Shown here: positions 22,714 to 33,714 of the stretch, piece by piece
Layout of the letters: every line of letters starts with the position of its first letter
Position numbering within the stretch: the stretch's first letter is position 1
Origin: Brachypterus glaber
Taxonomy: Eukaryota > Arthropoda > Insecta > Coleoptera > Kateretidae
Direction: 5' to 3'
DNA: 64,000 nucleotides
Assembly: GCA_958510825.1 (NCBI GenBank)
Contig: OY294054.1
Coordinates: 13,019,037 to 13,083,036 of the forward strand
Position numbers and translations under genes: made by a program
Notes under the pieces: generated by a model
Databases searched by the model: none
The model's input: only the letters and a program-made list of their open reading frames with translations
Told to the model about the DNA's origin: nothing

Positions 22714-23459
22714 AACATAAAAACAACAATATAATTTTTCGTTATTTGATTGGACTAATTCTGTCACTTTTGTAATTTTAAACGAAAATTTCATACGTAA
22801 GTTTTTGACTGAATATTTTTTATGATAGTAGATAGAGATTGAAGATGGATTTTTTATTTGTATTTATTTAAGATACTTAGGTTTAGTGGAAATTAGTTTT
22901 ATCTTTGCTGTAAATTTTTCTTAAATTAAAAATAGTTTGCTCCCATTATAAATATTTTAACAAAAAAAGTTATTATATTAAAAAATGAGTTATTATGTTT
23001 TACAGTAACAACGTTATTAGTTTTAGATTATTTTACGAAAAAAATCATATCTGGATAATAAAATCTTGTAATATTTCATAAAAAAAAAGATAAAAACAAA
23101 ATAATCCTTGGGAAAAAACTTAATCTAAAATAAGTTGCGGTGTAGGTACTATAAAATTGTTGTTATAAATATCACCAGCGTTTTGTTTTGAGAAAGCTCA
23201 CTGAATCATTTTACATGCTGAATCCATAAGCAACTCGTCTAGGGTAAGAATTAGGATTTTGACATTTTGGAAATTGGGGAATTTTTATAATATTTAGGTA
23301 CCCAGTAAAAGAAAAAAATGTTCTTTTGTCAAAAATAAATTAGTCTTAAAAATTTGGCTTAAAGTTAATTGCCTACTGTAGTAGATTAATATAAACGTCA
23401 GTTTACCATAAAAACATTTTTTTTATGATTTTTTTTCCAATTTTAATGATAAAAAGTTT
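22714..23459. other. Unassigned AT-rich DNA
   Basis: No feature recognised. Confidence 0.45.
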
Positions 23460-23800
23460 TAATTAAGACAAAAATTTGATTTTTATGTCAGATATATTGG
23501 CCTTATTGTAAAAAATAATTTTGACTTTGTATTTGTAATCGACCTTGAAACGTATAGCAATTTTTATCATAATCAAAATTTTGATATTTATGTTCCGCAC
23601 ATTGTATCCAAATGTAGCCATTCTGAAAATAATTTTGACTTTTGATTTGTAATCAGAAACCTCCAAAACTCCTGTATTTCAATTTTTGTGAAACATAATT
23701 AATATGTTGATACATATTTATGTCCGCCATATTTTATCCGCCATACTCTAAAAAATAAATTTGAATATAGATTTGTAACAACAGTCATTTTTTACAGTTG
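23460..23800 (-). repeat. ATGGCGGAC repeat, copy 1
   Basis: On the minus strand it reads GAGTATGGCGGATAAAATA and TGGCGGACATAAATATGT, with TTGTAATCGACC/TTGTAATCAGAAACC internal repeats. A relative in plus orientation lies at 29480-29680 (ATGGCGGATCTAGTACGG). Confidence 0.5.
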
Positions 23801-24386
23801 TCAAAAAATTGAAAAACGTATTTTTTGTCAAATCTGAAAGAGCATATTTTCTTATGGGATTTTTTGGGCTGAAACGCCACTGCTACCAACTAAAAAATAC
23901 ATAATGTAACTGCGGAGATGTGGGCAGATAACTTTGATTAGTTTACTCACTTGCCGGCTTCAAGATGTGATCAGGTGGGCTTCAGAATACTATAATAAGG
24001 AAGAAGTTTGTTAACTCATATGCGACTCATGCCAGAAAAGGTCTTTAAATATAACAACTTCTTATCAAAATTAGACTTTGGATTTTTTTTTTATGTTTTA
24101 CCATAAACGCTTAAATGCATAACTTTAGGGAGTTGTTGATATATTTTTTTAAATGTACTTTTTTTTAACTTTAAACTTAAAAAACAATATTTGAGGGAAA
24201 GGGTAATACTTTGGGGATAGGTAAAAAGAGATGGTAACATTTTCTTAGATGTTTTTTCATAAAGAAAATGTTCTTTTTCAACTTAAAAATAAATTCTAGA
24301 TCAGTTTTTGCCTTCTCGGGGACCCACGCGTTTAGTAGTCCAGAGTCCGCAGCCTTTTATTCTATCCCTGAAAGTACGCTACTATA
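23801..24386. other. Unassigned AT-rich DNA
   Basis: No feature recognised. Confidence 0.4.
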
Positions 24387-24824
24387 CAGGGTGTAACAAA
24401 AAAGTTGGGCTGGCTATACATAGCCATATTGTACTCACTGAAACAATGAAAAAAAAAATATTGGCCTACAAGATAAAGATGTGTTACTATACCAAGAGTG
24501 TATTAAAGTAGTATCTCAACTAAAACTTAAAGTGGCCATAACTCAGAAAAAGAGCATTTTAGACAATATGTGTATAGTCCTCCGCATGAAAGAAAGTCTC
24601 CGACGTAAGGGGGAGGAATCATTCGCGATCTCTTCTTTCCGTCAAGAGCGTTATAAGGCGTGCGTGCCTACATCGGGCCTCCAACTTGCACAGACATTCC
24701 AAACATATTTCCCGTAGCCACGGATCCGTGCGTCAAACTATATATGAACGTTTTTGATTGTTTCGTTGAGTACAATATGGCTATGTATAGCCAGCCCACC
24801 TTTTTTGTTACATGCTGAATGTAA
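24387..24824. mobile_element. 438-bp element with ~65-bp terminal inverted repeats
   Basis: Left CAGGGTGTAACAAAAAAG and right CTTTTTTGTTACATGCTG begin arms that both contain GGGCTGGCTATACATAGCC and ATATTGTACTCA followed by GAAACAAT. CTATACATAG makes the arm itself partly palindromic. The interior (about 24560-24730) is richer in G+C and has a 78-codon frame with no recognisable motif. I do not call it a gene. It is a non-autonomous DNA element with an ACAGGGTGT-type terminus. Confidence 0.75.
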
Positions 24825-25275
24825 CTTCATGCTGATAAACAAGGTCCTTTCTGACATATGTATACTTGTGCTATACAGACTGTTTAACTCCAAGATGACC
24901 CCGTAACTACATTGAAATAATCATAGTTTTTTATATAATTTTACATTCTCACAACAATGAATGAAAAGTCAGCATACACAGTAAAAAAAATGTATGATAC
25001 GTTTGTTAATATTGACAAAAATCCACTTTCACTGATTTTAAAAGACAATTATATTTTTTAACAATTAGTACCTATTGTTTAAGGTTTTATGGCAGTTGAG
25101 AAACGGACCTTCTCGTCTCGATTGTCGAATATCTCGATTGTAGAAAAAGAGTTTGTTCTTGTCTTGACGATTTCCCGACGATTAAAGTCTAACTTCTTGT
25201 CTCGTCTTACCGTGGTCACGCGTCGAAACATCTCTGCAGAACAGAGAAGTTTTTATCATTGACAAAGATTACACA

Positions 25276-25988
25276 GGACCACAAAAAAAATAAAGTTGTT
25301 TTTTTTATAAACCAGACTATATTTCTTCTACGTATTTTTGGGCGCTGAAAACGAATATGGCAATGAAAAAAAATTCTTTACCCTCAGAATCTTGAGATAT
25401 AGCGCACAATGGTTTTTTTTGTATGCATTCAAGGTCAAAAAAAATCCCCATGATTAAAAAAAAAATGCAAATATTGCTAAATAAAAATGATTTATGAGAT
25501 TTCTTGCAGATTTCAAATATCTACCCTAGTTAATTTTTTTGAGGGCCACAAACTCCAAATATGCTACTTTTTTTCGTGTTTTTCCTATATATTTCATTAA
25601 AAATTTTATATAAATAATATAAATACAGCCAAAAATTTATATATGTAATACTAAAATTACATTTATTTTTTTATCTCCAGTGGTGGAGAGTCTTGGGTGG
25701 GTTTAACCTTGCACATGTCAATAGATATATCATAAAATTGTCTGATATCCTCAACCAGACTGGTTTTCACAAGTTTTTTTTTAAAGTGATTTAAACAAAT
25801 TTAACAATAAAAGACCGATCCCTAATTTGTTTCAAAACCACATGCACAGTGGAAAATTTTTATCATATCTCAAGATTTTCAGGGTCAAGATTTTTTTATT
25901 GCCATATTAGTTTTCAGCACCCAAAAATCAGTAGAAAAAATATAGTTGGATTTATGAAAAACTAACTATTTTTTTTGTGGTCCTATAT
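25276..25988. mobile_element. 713-bp palindromic element with AGGACCAC ends
   Basis: AGGACCACAAAAAAAAT and its complement are the outermost bases. The arms pair through ATTTTTGGGCGCTGAAAAC, ATATGGCAAT and AATCTTGAGATAT. It lies inside TCTCG copy 3, where the relatives at 9565 and 15565 read continuously, so it arrived later than the host element. The target duplication is ambiguous (ATTA-like). Confidence 0.75.
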
Positions 25989-26192
25989 TATTTATTTCCA
26001 TAAATTGTGTGTGGGTAGATATGAAAAGTATTAAAATCAAGAGTGTCTCGAAGTTTTTATTCTTGACAAAGTCTCAAGTCTCGACGACGTGACTCTCGTC
26101 TGGTCTTAATTCTTTAAATTACACGCTTGTCTTGCTTTTTTCTGGAAATTGAGACAAGACAAGACATCTCGGTTTTTTGATTATCGTAAAAC

Positions 26193-26446
26193 CAACGAAC
26201 TTATAACTCTTCTCTCTAGAATAGACATTTCATTCGTAAAAACTGACAAAAACGTAGCCAATATATACATTCGTCTGTCTTACTCGCACAGCTTTGTTCT
26301 AACAGAGACAACAATAACAGTTACTGGTTCTTGTTATTGTTCAGGCCTGATTATACCTACTATTTGTTTACAAACAAACCGAGATGTTGGCGATACTTTA
26401 TATTAACGGTATGCGTATTCTAGAGAGAAGAGTTATTAGTTGGTTG
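26193..26446. mobile_element. 254-bp hAT-like MITE with 8-bp target duplication
   Basis: The ends CAACGAACTTATAACTCTTC and its near complement (two to three differences in the outer 31 bp) are flanked by CGTAAAAC on both sides (26185-26192 and 26447-26454). An exact 8-bp duplication is characteristic of hAT transposition, and the host TCTCG family has a single CGTAAAAC at this point. The interior has a second, weaker internal symmetry (AACAATAACAG / CTTGTTATTGTT). It encodes no transposase. Confidence 0.85.
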
Positions 26447-26458
26447 CGTAAAACCCTG

Positions 26459-26855
26459 CTCTTGGTTCATTCAACAAAAAATCTTTAAGGAAACGTTCAG
26501 AAGTAAAAATTCGAATTCAATTTCCAGTCAATTGAACTCCCAAGTAGTAATTTTATGATTGTAAATAAATATATTTTTTCCTTCACCCCTGAATTTACAC
26601 TAAAAAACAAGCTGTCAAGTTACATATTGCTTCGCATTTATACTGTATATTCTTCGTAAGAATTCTCTTATTTATTTGGAACCAACTCTTTAACTAAAAA
26701 AAACATCTGCTTAGAGCAACCAGATCAACCAAATCAATATTGAATACGAAACAACTATTTTTCTGGTTGCTGCAGTCAGGCAAGAGCAGCAAAACAACTT
26801 GTTGTGGTTACCATAAACAAAACTTAGGATTTTAAGGATCTGATAAGCACAACAA
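26459..26855. other. Unassigned AT-rich DNA
   Basis: Nothing recognised. Confidence 0.4.
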
Positions 26856-27516
26856 TTTGTACAGATAAAATTTTGAAATTTGTTACCTATAATGTACTTA
26901 ACGAACCTCAACTTTTGACAAAATAAAATAATAAAACAACATTTTGCTACTTCCTGTTTTACCGGAAATTCTGCCAATTTTAATCTGCACACTTCTCTGA
27001 AAACATTGACATCACATAATTGACATTTCAAATGTCAAATTTTATTTGAATTTTCTTTTAGTTTTTTAACTAGGTGGTCCATGACATCCTTAATTAACCC
27101 AAATGGACAACAGAAATACTAAAAAAAATAAGTTGTCTTAATTTGTACAATTCTTTAAATTAGGAGGTTTTAAGCGATTTTTGAATTTGCTACCCATAGT
27201 AAAATTTAAACGTGCAAGAGATGTGGAATCGATCCATGTGCTTACTTCTTATGTGGAATCGACAATTACCTTTTTTTTTCGTTTTGACAATTTTAGTTTT
27301 TAATTAAAAATTAAAATTGGTAATTATTAGACTTAGTATCAGTGTTTTCAGAAAAGTATGCAGATATCAAAAATGTAAGGCTGTCTCACTTAAAATGTGA
27401 AAGTTGGTAGCACTTCCGATAAAACAGGAAGAAGCAAAATGTTGTTTTATGTGTCAAAAGTTGAGGTTCCTTAAGTATATTATAGGTACCAAATTTCAAA
27501 ATTTCATCTGTACAAA
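26856..27516. mobile_element. 661-bp inverted-repeat element
   Basis: Arms begin TTTGTACAGATAAAATTTTG and end CAAAATTTCATCTGTACAAA. They pair further through CTCAACTTTTGACA/TGTCAAAAGTTGAG, AACAACATTTTGCT and CACTTCC-GGT/ACCGGAA-type boxes. The central 300 bp (about 27040-27340) is unique. The paired CTTCCTGTTTTACCGG box is like that of the 1768 and 4579 arms. Confidence 0.75.
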
Positions 27517-28146
27517 TATATAAGTTAAGGGGGGTGTATATATGTTCTGTGACGCTCGCTATACTATTATTTTGTTATCTTGCAATTTGATAAGTATTGA
27601 GCAGTTCATTCCGTATGTTTTAAAGCTATTCCTCCTGTTTTAATTTGTTTTTTTTTGAAAAATTTATGAAGCTGTGATTTTGGACAAATAGACGGACAAT
27701 TATTCAGAACTCGAATAAAAGTATTTTGGTGCATTCTTTTTGCTTTTAGTGTGAAAAACTCGATACATTTTTAAGGAGTTAGGAAATTTTCAGAAAACCA
27801 ATGAAACTCTTTCAACTTTATAGCTGCAAAGATTGTAGTAAGTGGCGAATATGTCAAATGGTGCAGGAAAATCGAGCTAATCTAAAATTAGCATGTGGAA
27901 AACTTTTATTGGCATATTTAAATTGGTTGCAAATTGCATACTACTAAGATCCTGGCCCTTTGAACGCTCTCGAGAATCTCCATAAAAGAATTAGCAAAAT
28001 TGCTACTTGCAGCTTTGCTCACCCCCTTGTTCTTACACAATGTCTTTTAACCCGATAAAAAAACTGCTGCTAAGCGTTACTTTCTCCTAAAATTAATGCA
28101 TTTTAAAAATTACACTTAAATTATATCTAAATTATATTTTTTTTAT
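27517..28146. other. Unassigned DNA
   Basis: No gene or paired terminus recognised. Confidence 0.45.
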
Positions 28147-29015
28147 AAGGTGGATGAACCAATTATTGACATGTAAAACATTTAATTTTTACTGCATTCA
28201 AATTTATTTGTAATCACTTGAAACTTTACTACATCAACAATAAACATATCTCTATTCTAATGGATAAAAAATAAACAGAAAAGATTGCATACTCACAATA
28301 TTAGGATCCCATGTCCCAAATATTGCCAGAGTACTGGCAATTATAGTAAAGAACAAATTAAAAAACCAACAAGAAAATATTTGGGCCCTTAAATAACAAT
28401 TTGTCATTTTTATTAAGCTCCACGCACTCTTTATGTACGTATCGATTTAGAACTCTCTGATTTCTTCGTTACTTCTTTTTCTGGTTGTTTTCCGTTTCTT
28501 TTTTAAGTGAAACACAAAATGGGCCAAGAAAGTGTATGTTTGTGCCTAGCTTATTACGATGCTACCCAGCTTAATTTTAAAAATTTTATAGTGGAAGGAC
28601 ACAAAACACGAACTGCGTTTTTGTGTACTCCCTTACCAACTGAATACAGATACATTATGTCTACAGGTATCTTTTAGATATAACAGATATACTGGCAGTG
28701 TCATCTATGACACAGAGGACGAACTAACAAGTTTAACACACTCGCTGCCGACGCACAGCGGTATAGAATGTAGCGGTTGCATTCAAAATTGATTTCCCGC
28801 TTTATTAGTAGAGATGGAAAACTGAATTTAATTTTATTTTGTAGAGGAATGTTTAAGCTTTAAAACGATGTATTGAAAAGTTATTTTGCCTAACACGTTG
28901 GCTGCCCTTTATAAATTGTATAGTGCCCCCAAACCCAACAAATGACGCCACGTATGCGTCATCGGCAGCGAACGTGTTGAGAGGGGGTGGCAATATTAGA
29001 AACATGTCAATAATT
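28147..29015 (+). repeat. Dispersed repeat with filled TTAA site
   Basis: The left end GGTGGATGAACCAATTATTG resembles the inverse of the right end (CAATAATTTAAAT after GGGGGTGGCAATATTAG). The right half matches 18781-18975 inverted. A 240-bp insertion at 28737-28976 interrupts it. The middle contains ATTGCCAGAGTACTGGCAAT, a short dyad. Non-coding. Confidence 0.65.
28737..28976. mobile_element. 240-bp piggyBac-like MITE
   Basis: Ends CACACTCGCTGCCGACGCA and TGCGTCATCGGCAGCGAACG are inverse complements with a few changes, flanked by TTAA (28733-28736) and TTGA (28977-28980). The paralogous repeat at 18827-18830 has one uninterrupted TTAA, so this is an insertion at TTAA, the signature of the piggyBac superfamily. 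An internal copy of the terminus (CTAACACGTTGGCTGCC, about 28891) hints at a duplicated end. It encodes no transposase. Confidence 0.85.
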
Positions 29016-29020
29016 TAAAT

Positions 29021-29479
29021 ATAGTCTGGTTAATAGTATTTAAACTTTTTTTTACCGACGTGATTTATAAGAAAATAATATTTCTTTTTCTAGTCACATA
29101 TGCTAAGGAAAGCAAAATAAAATTTTCTAAGAATATGTTTTCGGTGAATAATAAAGACAGTGTTATTAATATACGATCAAAATTTATTTTGAGCCTTTTA
29201 TTCATAAACAAGCATGAAATGAACTAGTTTATAACCATGAAGTGTTCATTTCATCCCTTTCTTTTTGTTCTTAGTTAAAGAGACCACGTTTCATAAGGGG
29301 TTTGGACGGTCTCTCCTGGGGGTTTACCCAGGAGAAACCGAAATTTTAACAAACAATTTAAAATTCAATACTAGTTACACAATTTAATTAAAAAGTAAGA
29401 ATAAAGTTAGGCCCTTGTTTGCGGCAAGAAAAAAAGTCGATTTTTTTATGAAACTTTACACTATGAGATTTTTGGGGTC
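29021..29479. other. AT-rich DNA with a short G+C hairpin
   Basis: TCTCCTGGG and CCCAGGAGA form a 9-bp stem at about 29314-29337. ATGAAATGAAC/GTTCATTTCAT form another weak pair near 29215-29255. No gene recognised. Confidence 0.55.
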
Positions 29480-29680
29480 GCTAAACACAAATCCTGTGTC
29501 AATTTTTATAAATTAAAAATGGCGGATCTAGTACGGCGGACATAATTTTAAAAATTTGAGCTGTTTTTACAAAAATTGGTATTGGGGGATGTTTTGGGTC
29601 TCTGAAACTTAATCTAAGGTTAAAATGATAAAACTCAACATGGTTGATACAATATGGCGGATGTTATATAATATTACCAT
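29480..29680 (+). repeat. ATGGCGGAC repeat, copy 2
   Basis: Contains AATGGCGGATCTAGTACGG, CGGACATAATTTTAAAAA and ATATGGCGGATGTTAT, related in complement to 23460-23800. Confidence 0.5.
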
Positions 29681-31081
29681 ACTAGTTTCGAAATATTGTT
29701 GGTTATTGAACCATATTCCATCTTCAGTGGTCTACAAAGGTTAAAAATAAGATAGTAGATACATGTTACAATATGAGAGATGTAGGTTATGTTACAGTAA
29801 CAAATAAAGAAATTAAAATAGACTGTTTAATTTTTTTATAGGCCTAATAGTTTGCAAAATATAGTAGCCCAAAAATTGAAGTAAAAAAATAGGCTAGCCT
29901 ATTTATTATTATTTCCAGCTGCAATATTGTCCTTATTTCGACATAATTATGTCAAGTAAGAGTGATACCTACTACCGATTTCACGCAAAAAACTCATACG
30001 CCAAAAATGGCGTTAATCTCGTATGAAACTTGTACTCTTCAGTTGTAATTTACCTTTACCTTTTTTTATTTATCTTAATATAAAATCCAATTTTCTTATT
30101 ATTTAGGCTTTGACTCAGCACAATCATTAACTCGCACACCAAATATTAACCATAATAAACAGGTTAACCGTTTTACTAGTAAATCAGAGACACTCTTCTT
30201 TCATATCCTTAAGAGTTTTTTATTCGATTGATTCTAAAAGCGTCACTTTTTGTTTATGTTTTGCGGGTGAAAAGTTGGAATTTTTGGCCCTAGGGACAAA
30301 AAGTTTTTTAGCCCGCTAACTAAAACTTGTTAATTTTAAGCTGTTTTAAATAAGATGCTTTTTTATTGTAATATTTATAAAGAAATATGACGTTTTCGTC
30401 ACTTTTGGTCTTGAACTATGTGTTCTTTTTGACAAGATACAAGTATTATAATTATTTCATATAAATAAATATTTATAACATAACCTCAAAGCATATGGTT
30501 AACCTCTTAATCTGTATTCATGGACTAAAATGAATCACAACACACAAAATTTGTATTGTAAATTTCAATATTTATAACATTTATAGAACGGTTTTAGAAG
30601 TATTAATATTTTTAAAACAAACACATTTTAACACAAATTAATCAAAAAATAAGCTAATTTGAAAATGAAATCGCACGCCAAAGGAACGATTAATAGCTGT
30701 TTGACAGTGGGCTAGGCGCAGTAGTGTTTCCTGCTGTACGTTATTAATAATTTTAGGACTAATAGCCCCGTATTCTTCGTGTTTTGTCGTTTTAAGGTCT
30801 TCCATTTTTTTTTTATAAGCCCTTTAATAAATTAGGCTTTATCAAAAACCGTTAGAAAGCTTATAAAATTACCTTTACAACAATGTATTACAAGGGATTT
30901 GAAAAAAAAGTTGTGTAGGGTGGGTGCAAGGGGGTGAAAATTTTGCTTTTTTTACGACAAAATTTAAAATAAAAATCGACCTGTCCGTTTTGTTTTTAAC
31001 TTGTAACTGAAAAGTTAATCGGGTGATACCAGACTTAATTTACGCACTATATGGAAGTGCGTAGGTTATTTTATGTTTTGT
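29681..31081. other. Unassigned AT-rich DNA
   Basis: A 1.4-kb stretch with no recognised gene, terminus pair or array. ACTCATACGCCAAAAATGGC / GTATGAAAC near 29990-30030 forms a weak dyad. Confidence 0.45.
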
Positions 31082-31322
31082 GCACAGAAAACAATATTAT
31101 CTTAAATCAAGAATGTATGATTTGGATATAACGAAGAGAATATATTCTCGTTTAAAGCAAAATTGTGCTTTAAATATAAAAGGATAAAAATATATTATGC
31201 TTGAAAGAAGAATATATTCCCAAATATGAAAGTATAAGAATATGGTATGCATAAAAGAATATATTCTCTTCGTTATATACAAATCACCATATTCTTAATT
31301 TAAGACAATGTTCTTCTGTGTG
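31082..31322. mobile_element. 241-bp palindromic MITE with CACAGAA ends
   Basis: CACAGAAAACAATATTATCT pairs with the complement of AGACAATGTTCTTCTGTGTG. Inner arms ATATAACGAAGAGAATATAT pair over a long stretch. Further internal AGAATATATT repeats make most of the element foldable. Confidence 0.75.
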
Positions 31323-31470
31323 AACTTGAAACAATTATTTTAATTTTTAAAAATTAGTTATTTTTTACATATATCAACTTGATGTTATCAAATAATGTTA
31401 TACTTGCAACAAGTATCTAACACAAGGATCACAAATAGTTCCTATTAGAAGATTTTTTTCTCTGTGTGTA
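31314..31470 (-). repeat. CACAGAAAAAATC repeat, copy 2
   Basis: Inverse of 19843-19940, with ACTTGCAACAAGTATCTAAC, ATCACAAATAG and GATTTTTTTCTCTGTGTG. It shares its left end with the preceding palindrome. Confidence 0.55.
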
Positions 31471-31987
31471 GTGTAATATTTGACGATTATGAAAATTTGA
31501 ATAAAATTCTTCCAGCTAGAGCTGTGAATAGTATAATAAGGGTGTTAAAGTCGCGATTAAAGAGTGGAAAGGGATGGATATGTGGAACAGGACAGACCGC
31601 AAGTGTATAATTTTATGATGGTTAGGTAGTTAAGTTAAGACCAAAAAATGATCATATATTACGAGGAGAGTTAAGGGTGTGCTAATCCGTGACGTCTATA
31701 ATGTCTTAGTGTCATTTGGCGACCAACTAAGAGATTTCTGAGTGCAAAGTCTTGTTAACTTTCCGAGTTACTTCTCTAGCTTATAATCCGTACAGGCGCG
31801 AAGGGCGTAGCGGGGTCATGGTCGCGAATTTGTGTTCCGCTGCATAGGCGTATAAAGGGGGTGCACACGAATAGCTGCAGCTCTCCAAATTTGGGGGGCT
31901 TCAGCCTTCAGCTAGCTAAGAAACCTATAGATGTAATAACAATAATAATAAATTTTTTTTATAAATAACATCAATCATAGAGCCATG
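31471..31987. other. Unassigned DNA, partly G+C richer
   Basis: The part 31740-31900 is less AT-rich (GGCGCGAAGGGCGTAGCGGG) but has no coding or RNA motif I recognise. Confidence 0.4.
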
Positions 31988-32138
31988 TAAGGGTATATCA
32001 ACAGGCTCGCATAACAACATAGTACATAACAATGCGATGCCGTGATTGGCTTGATGTGCCGCCATGTATCTTGTAAGCCAATCACGACATGGCATTCTTA
32101 GGTTTTATGTTCTTATGCAAGCTTCTGAATAGGCCTTA
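31988..32138. mobile_element. 151-bp foldback MITE, copy 1
   Basis: It begins TAAGGGTATATCAACAGG and ends CTTCTGAATAGGCCTTA. The core GATGCCGTGATTGGCTT and AAGCCAATCACGACATGG form a strong stem around TGTGCCGCCATGTATCTTG. Two further copies of identical length lie at 42287 and 56862. Confidence 0.85.
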
Positions 32139-32635
32139 ATATAACTATAAGAATAAAACATTTATGCATAACCAACGTGAACATGAAACTAGTCAACAAA
32201 GAGAAGATACGGGAAATACAAAAATTTACATTAAAAACGTTGTAGGTAGGTAGGTAGACGATTAAAAAAAATAAATAAATAAAATTTAAAACATTTAAAC
32301 TTGTACATTTAAAAATTCGGTCACTAAATATGGTTCAAAACTAATCAGGAACGTTAAAATTTGTTGTTTGAAACTCCCATAAGTAGAAGCCAATTTAAAA
32401 ATACTCTATATACTTTCCATAAAAAATTAAACAAAAACAAAAAATATAAATAAAAGTTGTAAAACAATGAAGAAACTAAATTTAAAAAAAAATTAATTAA
32501 AAAAAAATCCCAGATAAGAGAAACTACAGTCCTAATTTTACTTTTTAGCTTAAATATTTCTCGACAAACCAAGACATTTTTTCTTTCCTCGTTTCTCTCG
32601 TCGTGACGAACTCCACGAAAAAATGCTTAACCCGA
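32139..32635. other. AT-rich DNA with TAGG tract
   Basis: GTAGGTAGGTAGGTAGA near 32243-32259. The rest is AT-rich with no feature. Confidence 0.5.
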
Positions 32636-32897
32636 GTTTGTTTGTTTGTTTGTTTGTTTAACCTCGTACTATTCTACTTAATTAAGCATCCCCTAAGTCC
32701 AGGACTTGTGTGGGCTAGTAGTAGAGGGAACCATACTGACTTTCGAACCAGTTTCTAGGGAGTGTCCGTTTCACTTATTGCCTTCGCCAAATTTTAATTA
32801 TTAATTAACTGAAAAAGGCAAATCGGCGCCAGTGAGAATCGAACTCACGATAGTAGACTTGCTATGCATACGCGCTAGCCACTACGCTATGCCTCCC
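32636..32897 (-). mobile_element. tRNA-derived SINE, copy A
   Basis: On the minus strand the 5' head reads GGGAGGCATAGCGTAGTGG, with an A-box-like TAGCGTAGTGG and a T-arm/B-box GTGAGTTCGATTCTCAC, then GGCGCC. A ~180-bp body follows (AACTGAAAAAGGC... TTCGCCAAATTT, GAACCAGTTTCTAGGGAG, GTCCAGGACTTG-type). The 3' end is a (CAAA)n tail, visible as GTTT repeats at 32636-32655. The combination of an internal pol III promoter, a tRNA-like head and a short tandem tail defines a SINE. It depends on a partner LINE, which is not identified. Confidence 0.85.
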
Positions 32898-33010
32898 ATA
32901 AAGAGTCGATTTGTATATTTGTTTGTGTGTCCGTCCAGAAAATTTGTGATCACTATTATTTATGAATGACTTGAGCTATAAACTATAGTGTAATCACCCA
33001 AAATTCTCAG
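32898..33010 (+). repeat. GACAGACC-bearing repeat, copy 5 (head only)
   Basis: TTGTTTGTGTGTCCGTCCAG followed by AATTTGTGATCACTATTA, a diverged form of the family's 'GTGACCACGATAACT' box. Confidence 0.4.
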
Positions 33011-33714
33011 CTTGTTTTTTTTATTTTTCTTGTTAATTTTTCTCGATTTGTTTGTTATAACTTTTACTCCAATTTTTTACCTGAAATTTATTTTTTAACA
33101 TTTCTTGTATTTTTAAAAAATAAACTATATGGATATTATTTTGGTACCAACAGTAGTTTTTGATTTAACCACTACTTAAGCATCCCGAAATAAAACTCTG
33201 GGTACCCCTATGTCTCTCAGTACAAGCATCACTCACCGCCTATTTATTCCCGAAAGTTGAAGCCATTCCGCTAATCTCAAATCTAAGAAGTACATCTTAC
33301 GAGTATGAATAGAAGTAATTAGCTCATTTAATAGCGGAAACTGTTTAGCCGGGGCATTACAAGTTTAGAAGTTGCACAAAGTAAAGATGGTAAACGAGTG
33401 TCGAGAGACAGTAATGCTCTCATCCACCTTGAAAGTCGCTCGTAAAAGACGTTAACAACACTTACGACGCTGCCCTTCTTGCGTCGCGACGCTGGCCCGA
33501 CCATCACACAGTGTCCAGAAATATGAACGTCGCCGGTCAAAAATTTGAAATTCTTTATATGGATTGTTTGTAAGAGAGAAAGTGTTTGTGTTCGTTTAAT
33601 GAAGAATGGTCCAGTGGTTTCGATTTTTTTTAGAGACTTTGTCCTTTATTGTAATGATTCAGAGTTGGCAACCCTACCCCCAAACTCTACCTTCCTCACT
33701 ATTTATAAGGTACA
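33011..33714. other. Unassigned DNA, 3' half G+C richer
   Basis: 33330-33545 is richer in G+C (CGCTGCCCTTCTTGCGTCGC) than its surroundings and may be the remnant of an older element. No motif identifies it. 33545-33714 has an open frame continuing into the Jockey fragment but no sequence of that family. Confidence 0.4.

Larger units (their letters stand above)
25075..26458 (-). mobile_element. TCTCG element copy 3, with two nested insertions
   Basis: Landmarks run GAACCTTCTCGTC-type (25105), CAAGTTTTTAT-type (25250), then resume after the first insertion at TTATTTCCATAAATTG (about 25990) and continue through GTCTCGACGACGTGACTC to GATTATCGTAAAAC (26192), and after the second insertion finish CGTAAAACCCTG (26447-26458). 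Taking out both insertions leaves an element of the family's ~540-bp size. Confidence 0.7.

Noticed and set aside
24481..24717. Transposase remnant inside the 438-bp element
   Set aside because: The frame has no DDE-type spacing or helix-turn-helix pattern and is too short to support a call.
32823..32897. A functional tRNA gene
   Set aside because: Boxes A and B and a good T-arm are present, but the acceptor ends mismatch, there is no clean anticodon arm, and the same head recurs attached to a constant body. It is the SINE head.
33328..33540. A 70-codon G+C-richer frame upstream of the Jockey fragment
   Set aside because: No similarity to a known domain and no continuity with the Jockey frame; recorded only as part of an unassigned stretch.
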